From the NCBI GenBank assembly GCA_049601975.1, contig JBMYRC010000088.1, forward strand, positions 1 to 16,716: a DNA stretch of 16,716 bases. Direction: 5' to 3'. Position 1 is the first letter of the stretch; the number at the start of each line of letters is the position of its first letter. Source of the DNA: UBA6544 sp049601975 (GTDB lineage Bacteria; Pseudomonadota; Alphaproteobacteria; UBA8366). Under the pieces are notes generated by a model. That model saw nothing but the letters and a program-made list of their open reading frames with translations. It searched no databases and was not told the DNA's origin. Below, in pieces: positions 6,474 through 13,289 of the stretch. Made by a program: the position numbers and the translations under genes.

Positions 6474-7616
6474 TTATTCGGTCAGGTCTTCCCAAAATTC
6501 CTTGACCTTGGAGAAGAAACCTTCCGACCGAGGGCTATGCACTTCGGAGCCGCCCGAATTATCGAATTCGCGTAGCAGTTCTTTTTGTCTCTTGGTCAAT
6601 TTGACCGGCGTCTCCACCTGGGCATCGATATACATGTCGCCGCGCAATTTTGACTGCAGCACCGACATGCCCTTGCCACGCAGGCGGAATTGTTGGCCGG
6701 ACTGGGTGCCTTCCGGAATACTCACTTTTGCTCGGGAGCCGTCGATCGCAGGCACCTCGATCGCACCGCCCAGCGAAGCGATCATCATCGGGATTGGCAC
6801 TCGACAATAAATATCCGCGCCGTCGCGTTGAAAAAACGCATGTTCGGAGATCGTCAGGAAAATATAAAGATCGCCCGGTGGGCCGCCCCGCAATCCGGCT
6901 TCCCCTTCACCCGACAGTCGGATCCGCGTCCCATCGTCGACGCCGGGCGGAACATTGACGGAGAGTTTTTTCTCTTTACGAGTCCGGCCGGAACCGCCGC
7001 ACTCGCGGCAGGGGTCCTCAATGACCTGGCCTTGCCCATGGCACGTCGCACAGGTGCGTTCGATGGTGAAGAAACCCTGCTGCGCACGCACCTTGCCCAT
7101 ACCTTGGCAAGTCGGGCAGGATTGTGGCTGCGCACCATCCTTGGCACCAGAACCTTCACAAGAATCGCAGCTTGCGGTCGATGGCACATGGACTTCGACC
7201 TGGCGGCCCTGAAAGGCGTCTTCCAGCGATATTTCCAAATTGTATCTCAGATCGTCACCGCGCGAAGACGCGTTGCGTCCGCCGCGCCGCGCACCGCCGG
7301 AAGCGCCAAACATCTCATCAAAAATATCGGAAAACCCGGCAGCGAAATCAAAACCAGTGGGCCCACCACCCGGACCGCCGGCCCCGCCGTTCTCGAATGC
7401 CGCATGCCCGTATTGGTCATACGCCGCCCGCTTCTGATCATCTTTCAGAATCTCGTAGGCTTCGTTAACTTCCTTGAATTTTGTCTCGGCTTCCGCATCA
7501 CCGGGATTGCGGTCGGGGTGATATTTCATCGCCGCCTTGCGATACGCTTTTTTGAGGTCGTCCGCGTTTGCTTCGCGTTCAACCCCCAGCGATTCGTAAT
7601 AATCGGCTTTTGCCAT
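6474..7616 (-). CDS. dnaJ: Chaperone DnaJ (Hsp40)
   Basis: This 380-residue class A J-protein stimulates the DnaK ATPase and delivers substrates. The J domain (1-70) carries the H-P-D motif at 33-35. A Gly/Phe-rich region follows at about 76-118. The zinc-binding region has four C-x2-C-x-G-x-G repeats starting at Cys150, 167, 189 and 203 (CDSCEGSG, CPTCQGMG, CATCHGQG, CRECGGSG). The two C-terminal beta domains end in a typical E-F-W-E-D-L. A G-rich ribosome binding site (GGGGGTGG) precedes the ATG. The gene lies 88 bases after dnaK with a strong hairpin between them, and 80 bases before dapB. Length and motifs are normal for the family. Confidence 0.97.
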   Translation of the reverse strand: MAKADYYESLGVEREANADDLKKAYRKAAMKYHPDRNPGDAEAETKFKEVNEAYEILKDDQKRAAYDQYGHAAFENGGAGGPGGGPTGFDFAAGFSDIFDEMFGASGGARRGGRNASSRGDDLRYNLEISLEDAFQGRQVEVHVPSTASCDSCEGSGAKDGAQPQSCPTCQGMGKVRAQQGFFTIERTCATCHGQGQVIEDPCRECGGSGRTRKEKKLSVNVPPGVDDGTRIRLSGEGEAGLRGGPPGDLYIFLTISEHAFFQRDGADIYCRVPIPMMIASLGGAIEVPAIDGSRAKVSIPEGTQSGQQFRLRGKGMSVLQSKLRGDMYIDAQVETPVKLTKRQKELLREFDNSGGSEVHSPRSEGFFSKVKEFWEDLTE

Positions 7617-7661
7617 CGGCCACCCCCGCCATAACAGCGCGGCTTACCACGCCATAAAGCA

Positions 7662-7693
7662 CCGGGACGGAACACCCATTTGTCCCGTCCCGG
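7662..7693 (-). other. Intercistronic stem-loop between dnaK and dnaJ
   Basis: Read on the minus strand, CCGGGACGGgaca pairs with tgttCCGTCCCGG around the six-base loop AATGGG: 13 pairs, one of them G-U. It starts 12 bases after the dnaK stop codon. The following bases (TGCTTTATGG) are not a proper U-tract, so it is better read as a partial attenuator or an mRNA stability or processing element than as a full terminator. It could set a higher DnaK than DnaJ level. Confidence 0.6.
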
Positions 7694-7704
7694 GCTACAC
7701 CAGT

Positions 7705-9633
7705 TTATTTGTCTTTATTGTCTTCTTCGACTTCTTCGAAATCGGCGTCGACGACACCATCATCCACAGCATCCGAAGAAGGCGCGTCACCCATATCCAC
7801 ATCAGGTGCGGCACCGGCACCAGCTTCCTGACTCGCCTTGTACATGGCTTCGCCGAGTTTCATGGACGACTTACTCAACGCTTCGGTTTTCACGTTGATA
7901 TCCTCTACATCCTCTTCTTTAATGGATTCCTTCAGCGCATCCAAGTCGGACTGGATCTGCGCGTTGTCTTCTTCGCCAATTTGGTCACCGTATTCCTCCA
8001 ACGTCTTTTCAGTGGAGTAGATCAGACTGTCCGCCGTGTTGCGCGCTTCAACCAGTTCCTTGCGCTTCATGTCGTCGGCCGCGTGCTCTTCGGCATCCTG
8101 GACCATTTGATCAATATCCATATCGCTCAGACCGCCCGAGGCTTGAATGCGGATTTGCTGTTCCTTGCCGGTCGCCTTGTCTTTCGCCGACACATTCACA
8201 ATCCCGTTGGCGTCGATATCAAAAGTAACTTCGATCTGCGGCATGCCGCGGGGCGCCGAAGGAATGCCGACCAGATCAAATTGTCCGAGCACTTTATTGT
8301 CAGCTGCCATCTCACGCTCACCTTGGAAGACGCGGATGGTCACGGCGGTTTGATTGTCTTCCGCCGTAGAGAAGGTCTGGCCCTTGCGGGTCGGGATCGT
8401 CGTATTGCGATCGATTAGGCGGGTAAAGACCCCGCCTAATGTCTCGATGCCCAGCGACAACGGCGTCACATCAAGCAGCAGGACATCTTTCACATCGCCT
8501 TGCAGCACACCAGCTTGGATGGCCGCACCCATAGCGACAACCTCGTCCGGATTGACGCCGCGGTGCGGTTCCTTGCCGAAGAATTGCTTCACCGTTTCAC
8601 TGATCTTCGGCATGCGGGTCATGCCGCCGACAAGGATCACTTCGTCGATCTCGCTCGCCTTCAAACCGGCATCCTTTAACGCCTTCTTGCACGGCTCGAT
8701 GGTGCGCTTCACCAGCTCGTCGACCAAGGCTTCGAGCTTGGCGCGGGTGAGTTTCATATTGAGGTGTTTAGGGCCCGATTGATCAGCCGTCACGAAGGGC
8801 AGATTGACGTCGGTCTCGACCGCACTGGAAAGCTCAATCTTCGCTTTCTCGCCCGCCTCCTTCAGGCGCTGCAACGCCAATTTATCTTTGCGCAGGTCGA
8901 TGCCGTTCTCTTTTTCAAACTCGGCCGCGAGATAGTCGATAATGTATTGATCGAAATCCTCACCGCCGAGGAACGTATCGCCGTTGGTCGACTTCACCTC
9001 AAACACGCCGTCGCCGATCTCCAGCACGGACACGTCAAAGGTGCCACCGCCCAGATCGTAGACCGCGATCACGCCCGCGCCCTTTTTCTCCAACCCGTAG
9101 GCCAGAGCAGCTGCGGTCGGCTCGTTGATGATCCGCAGAACTTCGAGGCCAGCAATCTTACCGGCGTCTTTTGTCGCTTGGCGTTGGGAATCGTTGAAAT
9201 AGGCCGGCACCGTGATGACAGCCTGGTCGACTGTCTCACCGAGATAGGCTTCCGCGTCCTCTTTCATCTTTTGCAGTATAAAGGCGCTGATTTGGCTCGG
9301 CGCGTATTGATTGCCCCGGCATTCAACCCAGGCATCACCGTTCTCGCCTTCGATGATGCTATAGGGAACGAGTTCCATATCCCGCTTCGTCTCTTTGTCC
9401 TCAAAGCGCCGTCCAATAAGGCGCTTGATGGCGAAGAATGTGCTCTCCGGATTGGTGACCGCTTGGCGTTTCGCGGAATGTCCGACGAGGCGTTCATCCG
9501 ATTCTGTGAATGCAACCATCGAAGGCGTCGTCCGGAAACCTTCGGAACTTTCGATGACCTTAGGCTGCGCCCCTTCCATTACGGCGACGCACGAATTCGT
9601 CGTACCCAGATCGATACCGATTACTTTGCTCAT
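7705..9633 (-). CDS. dnaK: Chaperone DnaK (Hsp70)
   Basis: This 642-residue ATP-driven chaperone has a normal family length. The nucleotide-binding domain begins I-G-I-D-L-G-T-T-N-S-C-V-A-V and contains the second phosphate motif YDLGGGTFDVSVLEI and the third signature I-L-V-G-G-M-T-R-M-P. The interdomain linker reads DVLLLDVTPLSLGIETLGG, followed by the peptide-binding domain with F-x-T-A-x-D-N-Q-T-A-V. A helical lid follows, and the tail is acidic, ending in E-E-D-N-K-D-K. AAGG precedes the ATG by about nine bases. It works with DnaJ, encoded just downstream, and with GrpE, encoded in the hrcA-grpE unit. Expression is probably heat-inducible through the RpoH-type promoter at 9749-9777. Confidence 0.98.
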   Translation of the reverse strand: MSKVIGIDLGTTNSCVAVMEGAQPKVIESSEGFRTTPSMVAFTESDERLVGHSAKRQAVTNPESTFFAIKRLIGRRFEDKETKRDMELVPYSIIEGENGDAWVECRGNQYAPSQISAFILQKMKEDAEAYLGETVDQAVITVPAYFNDSQRQATKDAGKIAGLEVLRIINEPTAAALAYGLEKKGAGVIAVYDLGGGTFDVSVLEIGDGVFEVKSTNGDTFLGGEDFDQYIIDYLAAEFEKENGIDLRKDKLALQRLKEAGEKAKIELSSAVETDVNLPFVTADQSGPKHLNMKLTRAKLEALVDELVKRTIEPCKKALKDAGLKASEIDEVILVGGMTRMPKISETVKQFFGKEPHRGVNPDEVVAMGAAIQAGVLQGDVKDVLLLDVTPLSLGIETLGGVFTRLIDRNTTIPTRKGQTFSTAEDNQTAVTIRVFQGEREMAADNKVLGQFDLVGIPSAPRGMPQIEVTFDIDANGIVNVSAKDKATGKEQQIRIQASGGLSDMDIDQMVQDAEEHAADDMKRKELVEARNTADSLIYSTEKTLEEYGDQIGEEDNAQIQSDLDALKESIKEEDVEDINVKTEALSKSSMKLGEAMYKASQEAGAGAAPDVDMGDAPSSDAVDDGVVDADFEEVEEDNKDK

Positions 9634-9637
9634 TTGC

Positions 9638-9700
9638 TTAACCTTTTTTTGTCCTATCGCTCGGCGAGATCGGCCGGCCCGACTTGCGGCCCCGGCTCAT
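9638..9700 (-). CDS. Possible short upstream ORF in the dnaK leader
   Basis: A 20-codon frame runs from the ATG at 9700 to a TAA that ends four bases before the dnaK start codon. The predicted peptide is very basic (four Arg, three Lys) and ends D-R-T-K-K-G. GGAG lies three bases before its ATG, a short spacing. An in-frame ATG at 9733 would extend it to 31 residues, but lies inside the operator-like dyad. Its last codons contain the dnaK ribosome binding site, so translation of this frame could couple to or compete with dnaK. Similar frames occur by chance; there is no homology evidence. Confidence 0.25.
   Translation of the reverse strand: MSRGRKSGRPISPSDRTKKG
9673..9696 (-). other. GC-rich stem-loop in the dnaK leader RNA
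   Basis: On the minus strand GCCGG and CCG pair with CGG and CCGGC around the loop CAAGT, with a two-base bulge on one side and one base on the other. It lies about 40 to 63 bases upstream of the dnaK ATG and inside the possible upstream ORF. It may affect leader folding or message stability; no function is shown. Confidence 0.35.
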
Positions 9701-9717
9701 AATCTCCGTCAACACGC

Positions 9718-9736
9718 GGCACGACAGTGTCATGCC
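9718..9736. promoter_or_regulatory. 19-bp dyad at the predicted dnaK transcription start
   Basis: The plus strand reads GGCACGACAGTGTCATGCC. Eight of nine positions in each arm are symmetric around the central G; the remaining pair would be G-U in RNA. It begins about six bases after the start predicted from the RpoH-type promoter. It could be a repressor site or a 5'-terminal mRNA hairpin. It is not the CIRCE element recognised by HrcA (TTAGCACTC-N9-GAGTGCTAA). Confidence 0.45.
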
Positions 9737-9748
9737 TAGTTTCCGGCT

Positions 9749-9777
9749 ATATAAGATCGGGTTGGAGCGACTACAAG
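9749..9777 (-). promoter_or_regulatory. RpoH (sigma32)-type heat-shock promoter of dnaK-dnaJ
   Basis: On the minus strand CTTG (9777-9774) is followed after 18 bases by CTTATAT (9755-9749). This fits the alphaproteobacterial heat-shock consensus CTTG-N17/18-CYTATNT at every specified position. Transcription would begin near 9742, giving a leader of about 109 bases before dnaK. Heat-shock control of dnaK by sigma32 is well established in the class. Confidence 0.65.
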
Positions 9778-9790
9778 AACCACAGGCGAC

Positions 9791-9818
9791 GCAAATTATT
9801 CGCAAATACGCGGTTTGC
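9791..9818. repeat. Helically phased GCAAAT repeats between dnaK and the DUF1848 gene
   Basis: GCAAAT occurs at 9791-9796 and again at 9802-9807, eleven bases apart start to start, and an inverted TTTGC follows at 9814-9818. The block lies upstream of the dnaK -35 element and 20 to 48 bases before the DUF1848 start codon. One-turn spacing suggests protein binding, but the units are short. Confidence 0.25.
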
Positions 9819-9838
9819 AACAGAAAACGAGCATCATA

Positions 9839-10705
9839 ATGATCATTTCGGCCAGTTATCGAACGGATATCCCTGCATTTTACGGGGATTGGTTCATGCG
9901 TCGACTGGCCGCAGAGGCATGCCAGGCGATCAATCCATGGAACCGAAAACCTTACACGGTTTCCCTGAAGCGCGAGGATGTCGACGGCTTTGTGCTCTGG
10001 ACGCGCAACCTCGCGCCCTTTGCGGGCTATCTGCCGGCGATTGCCGAAAGCGCACCGTTCTACGTGCAATACACCGTGACGGGCTACCCCCACGCGCTGG
10101 AACGCAGCGTCGTGGCGACCGAACGCGCCATCGCCGATATATGGAACACCGCCCGCATCTTCGGGCCATTTTCTGTAGTTTGGCGCTACGACCCGATTGT
10201 GGTCACCACGTTGACGCCAATCTCCTGGCATCTGGATAATTTCCGCCTCATCGCAAAGCAACTCCAGCACTCAACGAATGAAGTCACGATCTCGTTCATG
10301 CACTCCTATCGCAAGACTCGGAAAAATATCGACGCGGCGGCGCGGCAATTCTGCTTTGAGTGGCGTGAGCCCGATCGGGAAGAAAGTCTCGACCTGGTGG
10401 CCGCGCTTACCGGCATCGCTGACGAACATGGCATGCGATTGACGGTCTGCAGTCAGCCAGCGTTCGTCGGCAGCGGTGCTCAGCCAGCTGCCTGCATAGA
10501 CGCCGCACGATTGTCGATTGTATCGGGCGAAGCGTTATCTGCCCCAATCAAAGGAAATCGTCCCGACTGCCTCTGTAATGCATCACGGGATATCGGGGCC
10601 TATGACACATGTCCACATGGATGCGCCTATTGCTACGCAGTCTCTGGGTCGGACGCTGCTAAAGCCAACCACGCTGCGCACAATCCAGCCTCGGTTTTAA
10701 TTTAA
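9839..10705 (+). CDS. DUF1848 protein with C-terminal radical-SAM-like cysteine cluster
   Basis: This 288-residue protein starts with the family hallmark MIISASYRTDIPAFYGDWF. Other conserved blocks are N-P-W-N-R-K (32-37), the D-V-D-G-F-V-L-W-T-R-N strand (47-57), Y-T-V-T-G-Y-P (78-84), V-V-W-R-Y-D-P-I (113-120) and, near the end, C-x-C-N-A-S-R-D-I-G-A-Y-D-T-C. The motif C-P-H-G-C-A-Y-C at 258-265 is a C-x3-C-x2-C pattern like that binding [4Fe-4S] in radical SAM enzymes, but here it sits at the C-terminus; Cys244 and Cys246 are nearby. The family (PF08902) has no established reaction. The ATG at 9839 is chosen from family alignment; no ribosome binding site is evident. It is divergent from dnaK and convergent with grpE (16-base gap), so it interrupts the chaperone locus. 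Confidence 0.85.
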   Translation: MIISASYRTDIPAFYGDWFMRRLAAEACQAINPWNRKPYTVSLKREDVDGFVLWTRNLAPFAGYLPAIAESAPFYVQYTVTGYPHALERSVVATERAIADIWNTARIFGPFSVVWRYDPIVVTTLTPISWHLDNFRLIAKQLQHSTNEVTISFMHSYRKTRKNIDAAARQFCFEWREPDREESLDLVAALTGIADEHGMRLTVCSQPAFVGSGAQPAACIDAARLSIVSGEALSAPIKGNRPDCLCNASRDIGAYDTCPHGCAYCYAVSGSDAAKANHAAHNPASVLI

Positions 10706-10721
10706 TCGGCGGGAAGGTTTT

Positions 10722-11390
10722 CTAGGCGGTGGTATCCACGGGGTCTACCTCGCTCGGCGGGTCTTGTTCCTCGCTTCCGCCCTTCGCAACAGCCACCATT
10801 GCCGGGCGCAACAACCGGTCATGCATGACATATCCCGCCTGCATCACCTCAGCGACCGTCCCGTTGGGGTATTCCGTATCTGGTTTTTCATACATCGCTT
10901 GATGAAAATTATGATCGAACGGCTCGCCGAGCGGGTCGACTTTGGAAACGCCCTGACGTTCGAAGGCTGTCAGCAATTCCTTTTCGACCATCTCGATGCC
11001 CAGCACGAGATTCTTCACATTGTCGTCGCCTTCCCGCGTCTCCTCGCTCACCGTATCCAATGCGCGGCGGAGATTGTCGGACACGTTCAGCAGATCCTTC
11101 GCGAAATTACTGGCAGCGTATTTACGTGCGTCCTCGACGTCACGCTTGGCTCGGCGACGGGTATTCTCCACATCGGCCAAGGCTCGCAGCAATCGGTCCT
11201 TCATCTCTGCCGCCTCTTGCTCGGGCGATGGATCCGGTGCAGCTTCCGGCTCGTCGGGCATTTCAGCCTCTTCCGAATCGGCAGCCGATTCCTTTGCGAT
11301 TTGCTGCGCATCGTCGGAAATTTGAACTTCCTCGACAGGCTCCTCCATCGGAGTCGTCCCTTCGTCCCGGTCTTCGTTGTTATCCATCAT
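10722..11390 (-). CDS. grpE: Nucleotide exchange factor GrpE
   Basis: This 222-residue protein releases ADP from DnaK during the chaperone cycle. A long acidic, probably disordered N-terminal tail (1-58) is followed by the dimerising coiled coil at about 59-110 (LLRALADVENTRRRAKRDVE, then D-L-L-N-V-S-D-N-L-R-R-A-L). The C-terminal beta wing has the signature P-F-D-H-N-F-H-Q-A-M near 157-166, and G-Y-V-M-H-D-R-L-L-R-P-A-M-V-A-V-A-K at 186-203. It starts 15 bases after hrcA with AGGAG upstream; ATG codons at 11390 and 11387 are both possible. It is co-transcribed with hrcA. I see no RpoH-type promoter of its own in the bases before it. Confidence 0.97.
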   Translation of the reverse strand: MMDNNEDRDEGTTPMEEPVEEVQISDDAQQIAKESAADSEEAEMPDEPEAAPDPSPEQEAAEMKDRLLRALADVENTRRRAKRDVEDARKYAASNFAKDLLNVSDNLRRALDTVSEETREGDDNVKNLVLGIEMVEKELLTAFERQGVSKVDPLGEPFDHNFHQAMYEKPDTEYPNGTVAEVMQAGYVMHDRLLRPAMVAVAKGGSEEQDPPSEVDPVDTTA

Positions 11391-11405
11391 CTTCTCATTC
11401 TCTCC

Positions 11406-12443
11406 TCAGCCGAGCACTCGCCCGACAAGCTTGGCCGTATAGTCGACCATCGGAATAATACGTGCGTAATTCATACGGGTCGGTCCGATCACGCCAATCG
11501 CGCCGACAATCTGTTCTTGGTGGTTTTGATAAGGCGCGATAATCATCGAGCAGCCAGATAGCGAGAACAATTCATTCTCGGCGCCGATAAAAATTTGCAC
11601 CCCATCACCAGTCTCCGTCACTTCCAGCAGTCGGATGAGCGATTCTTTTGTCTCCAGCGCTTCGAACAATCCGCGAATACGCTCTAGATCGCCCAGCGCC
11701 GTCACGTCATCCAAAAGCTTGGCCTGACCACGTACGATCAAAACCCCGCCTTCGCTGTCGCCCGCCGACCATGTAGCCAATCCGGCCTCGACCACCTGTG
11801 TGGTCAATGCATCAAGTTGGGCCCGATGTGCATTGATTTCTCCTTCGATATTTTCCCGGGCATCCGCCAAGGTGCGGCCACCGAGTTTGGCGCTTAGGAA
11901 ATTCGTCGCTTGAACCAATTTCGAAGTCGGCATGCCCAGCGGAATATCGATGACCCGATTCTCCACCATACCGCGTTCGCTAACCAAAACGACGAGGGCA
12001 CGCCCGGGTCCGAGCGGCACGAATTCGATATGCCGAAGCGTCGCCTCCTGAGTCGGTGCCATAACCAGCCCCGCGCAGGACGACAGGCCTGAAAGCATAT
12101 CAGAAGCTTCTTCCAAAACTTTTTGCGAGCTGCGCCCGGTAGCCGCGCATTGGCTTTCGATATGCGCCCGCTCATCTTCAGTCAGATTGCCGATCTCCAG
12201 CAACCCGTCGACGAACATCCGCAATCCAGCTTCCGTCGGCAGGCGCCCCGCCGACGTATGCGGTGAATACAGCAGACCGAGTTCTTCCAGATCGGCCATG
12301 ACATTGCGCACCGTCGCCGGCGACAGCGGCAAATCGAGACGCCGGGAAAGCGTGCGCGAGCCAACAGCCGAGCCGGTCTCGGTATACGCCTCGACAATGA
12401 GACGCATAATCTCTCTCGAACGTTCGTTCATTTCAGTTATCAT
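11406..12443 (-). CDS. hrcA: Heat-inducible transcription repressor HrcA
   Basis: This 345-residue dimeric repressor of class I heat-shock genes binds CIRCE operators and needs GroEL for activity. The N-terminal winged helix-turn-helix covers about 6-75 and has the signature LPLSPATVRNVMADLEELGL followed by P-H-T-S-A-G-R-L-P-T. The central GAF-like and dimerisation regions are of normal size, and the C-terminus G-A-I-G-V-I-G-P-T-R-M-N-Y-A-R-I-I-P-M-V is typical. It heads the hrcA-grpE unit. The ATG at 12443 has no Shine-Dalgarno sequence; the ATG at 12431 (MNERSREIM) is an alternative that fits family starts equally well. No CIRCE element is visible in this window, so its main target (probably groES-groEL) lies elsewhere. 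Confidence 0.95.
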   Translation of the reverse strand: MITEMNERSREIMRLIVEAYTETGSAVGSRTLSRRLDLPLSPATVRNVMADLEELGLLYSPHTSAGRLPTEAGLRMFVDGLLEIGNLTEDERAHIESQCAATGRSSQKVLEEASDMLSGLSSCAGLVMAPTQEATLRHIEFVPLGPGRALVVLVSERGMVENRVIDIPLGMPTSKLVQATNFLSAKLGGRTLADARENIEGEINAHRAQLDALTTQVVEAGLATWSAGDSEGGVLIVRGQAKLLDDVTALGDLERIRGLFEALETKESLIRLLEVTETGDGVQIFIGAENELFSLSGCSMIIAPYQNHQEQIVGAIGVIGPTRMNYARIIPMVDYTAKLVGRVLG

Positions 12444-12452
12444 GGTGTCGAG

Positions 12453-12481
12453 AATGTAGTGAGCCCGCCTGTGAGCGTCAA
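12453..12481 (-). promoter_or_regulatory. Sigma70-like promoter of hrcA-grpE
   Basis: On the minus strand TTGACG (12481-12476) and TACATT (12458-12453) are 17 bases apart, matching the consensus at five and four of six positions. The -10 box ends nine bases before the hrcA ATG at 12443, so the leader would be only two or three bases long. The absence of a ribosome binding site agrees with near-leaderless initiation. Confidence 0.4.
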
Positions 12482-12573
12482 TGAGACCCGCGCTACAGAC
12501 TTAACCATCCTGTGGCTGGACCTCCGTCGTCACAGTCGCTAGCTTGCGGCGAAACTCAAGGAGAGCCACCGCT

Positions 12574-13284
12574 ATGCGACCATCGGGCCGAGCCCCCAAC
12601 GAATTGCGCGAAATCGTCTTGGAGACGGAATTTTCCAAATATGCGGAAGGATCCTGTCTGGCGAAATTTGGTGACACGCACGTGCTTTGCACCGCCAGCG
12701 TCGAAGATTCTGTGCCGCCTTTCATGCGCAATAGCGGCCAGGGCTGGGTGACGGCCGAATACGGTATGTTACCGCGCGCCACCAATACGCGGAACGACCG
12801 CAAGCGGACCCTGTCGACGGGACGCACCCAGGAAATCCAACGCTTGATCGGTCGCAGCTTACGGGCAGTGACGGATATGAAAGGCTTCGGCGAGCGTCAG
12901 GTCCGGATCGACTGTGACGTCCTGCAAGCGGATGGCGGCACGCGAACCGCTGCTATTACAGGCGGCTTTGTTGCCCTGCATCTGGCATTTCAGCATTTGC
13001 AGCGGATCGGCGCGGTTAAGACCATTCCGCTGACCGACAATGTCGCGGCAGTTTCTTGCGGATTGTGGAACGACGCGGCGGTGCTTGATCTGGACTATGC
13101 GGAGGATTCTACGGCGCAAGCCGACGCGAATTTCGTTCTAACTGGGGCCGCAGGTATCGTCGAGGTGCAAGGCACCGCCGAAGGCGATCCTTTCTCACGC
13201 GCGCAATTCGACGAATTGCTGACGCTCGCCACGGACGGTATCGCGCAATTGGTGACCGCTCAAAAAGCGGCGCTTGGTTTCTGA
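12574..13284 (+). CDS. rph: Ribonuclease PH
   Basis: This 236-residue phosphorolytic 3'-5' exoribonuclease trims tRNA 3' ends and helps degrade structured RNA; it normally forms a hexamer. The protein opens MRPSGRAPNELREIVLE. The core motifs are G-Q-G-W-V-T-A-E-Y-G-M-L-P-R-A-T (55-70), the phosphate-site segment GRTQEIQRLIGRSLR (83-97) and DCDVLQADGGTRTA (113-126), followed by L-D-L-D-Y-A-E-D-S and V-E-V-Q-G-T-A-E-G. The ATG at 12574 has AAGGAG upstream and fits the family; a TTG at 12544 would add ten residues. It is divergent from hrcA and is the first gene of the rph-rdgB-hemW unit. Confidence 0.97.
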   Translation: MRPSGRAPNELREIVLETEFSKYAEGSCLAKFGDTHVLCTASVEDSVPPFMRNSGQGWVTAEYGMLPRATNTRNDRKRTLSTGRTQEIQRLIGRSLRAVTDMKGFGERQVRIDCDVLQADGGTRTAAITGGFVALHLAFQHLQRIGAVKTIPLTDNVAAVSCGLWNDAAVLDLDYAEDSTAQADANFVLTGAAGIVEVQGTAEGDPFSRAQFDELLTLATDGIAQLVTAQKAALGF

Positions 13285-13289
13285 CGACA

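Noticed and set aside
6690..7634. 314-codon plus-strand frame opposite dnaJ
   Set aside because: It lies entirely antisense to an intact dnaJ with no recognisable domain or ribosome binding site.
8764..9702. 312-codon plus-strand frame opposite dnaK
   Set aside because: It is antisense to the highly conserved N-terminal half of dnaK; such long shadow frames are common opposite dnaK.
9634..9838. CIRCE operator for HrcA upstream of dnaK
   Set aside because: I looked for TTAGCACTC and GAGTGCTAA arms here and before hrcA and found neither; the dyad present has a different sequence and spacing.
9638..10270. 210-codon minus-strand frame running through the DUF1848 gene into the dnaK leader
   Set aside because: Most of it is antisense to DUF1848. 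Only the last 20 to 31 codons, in the dnaK leader, are worth considering, and these are reported separately.
10764..11561. 265-codon plus-strand frame opposite grpE and the end of hrcA
   Set aside because: It is antisense to two well-supported genes and has no plausible domain.
12544..12573. TTG start giving a ten-residue longer RNase PH
   Set aside because: The ATG at 12574 matches the universal M-R-P-S-G-R start and has AAGGAG upstream.
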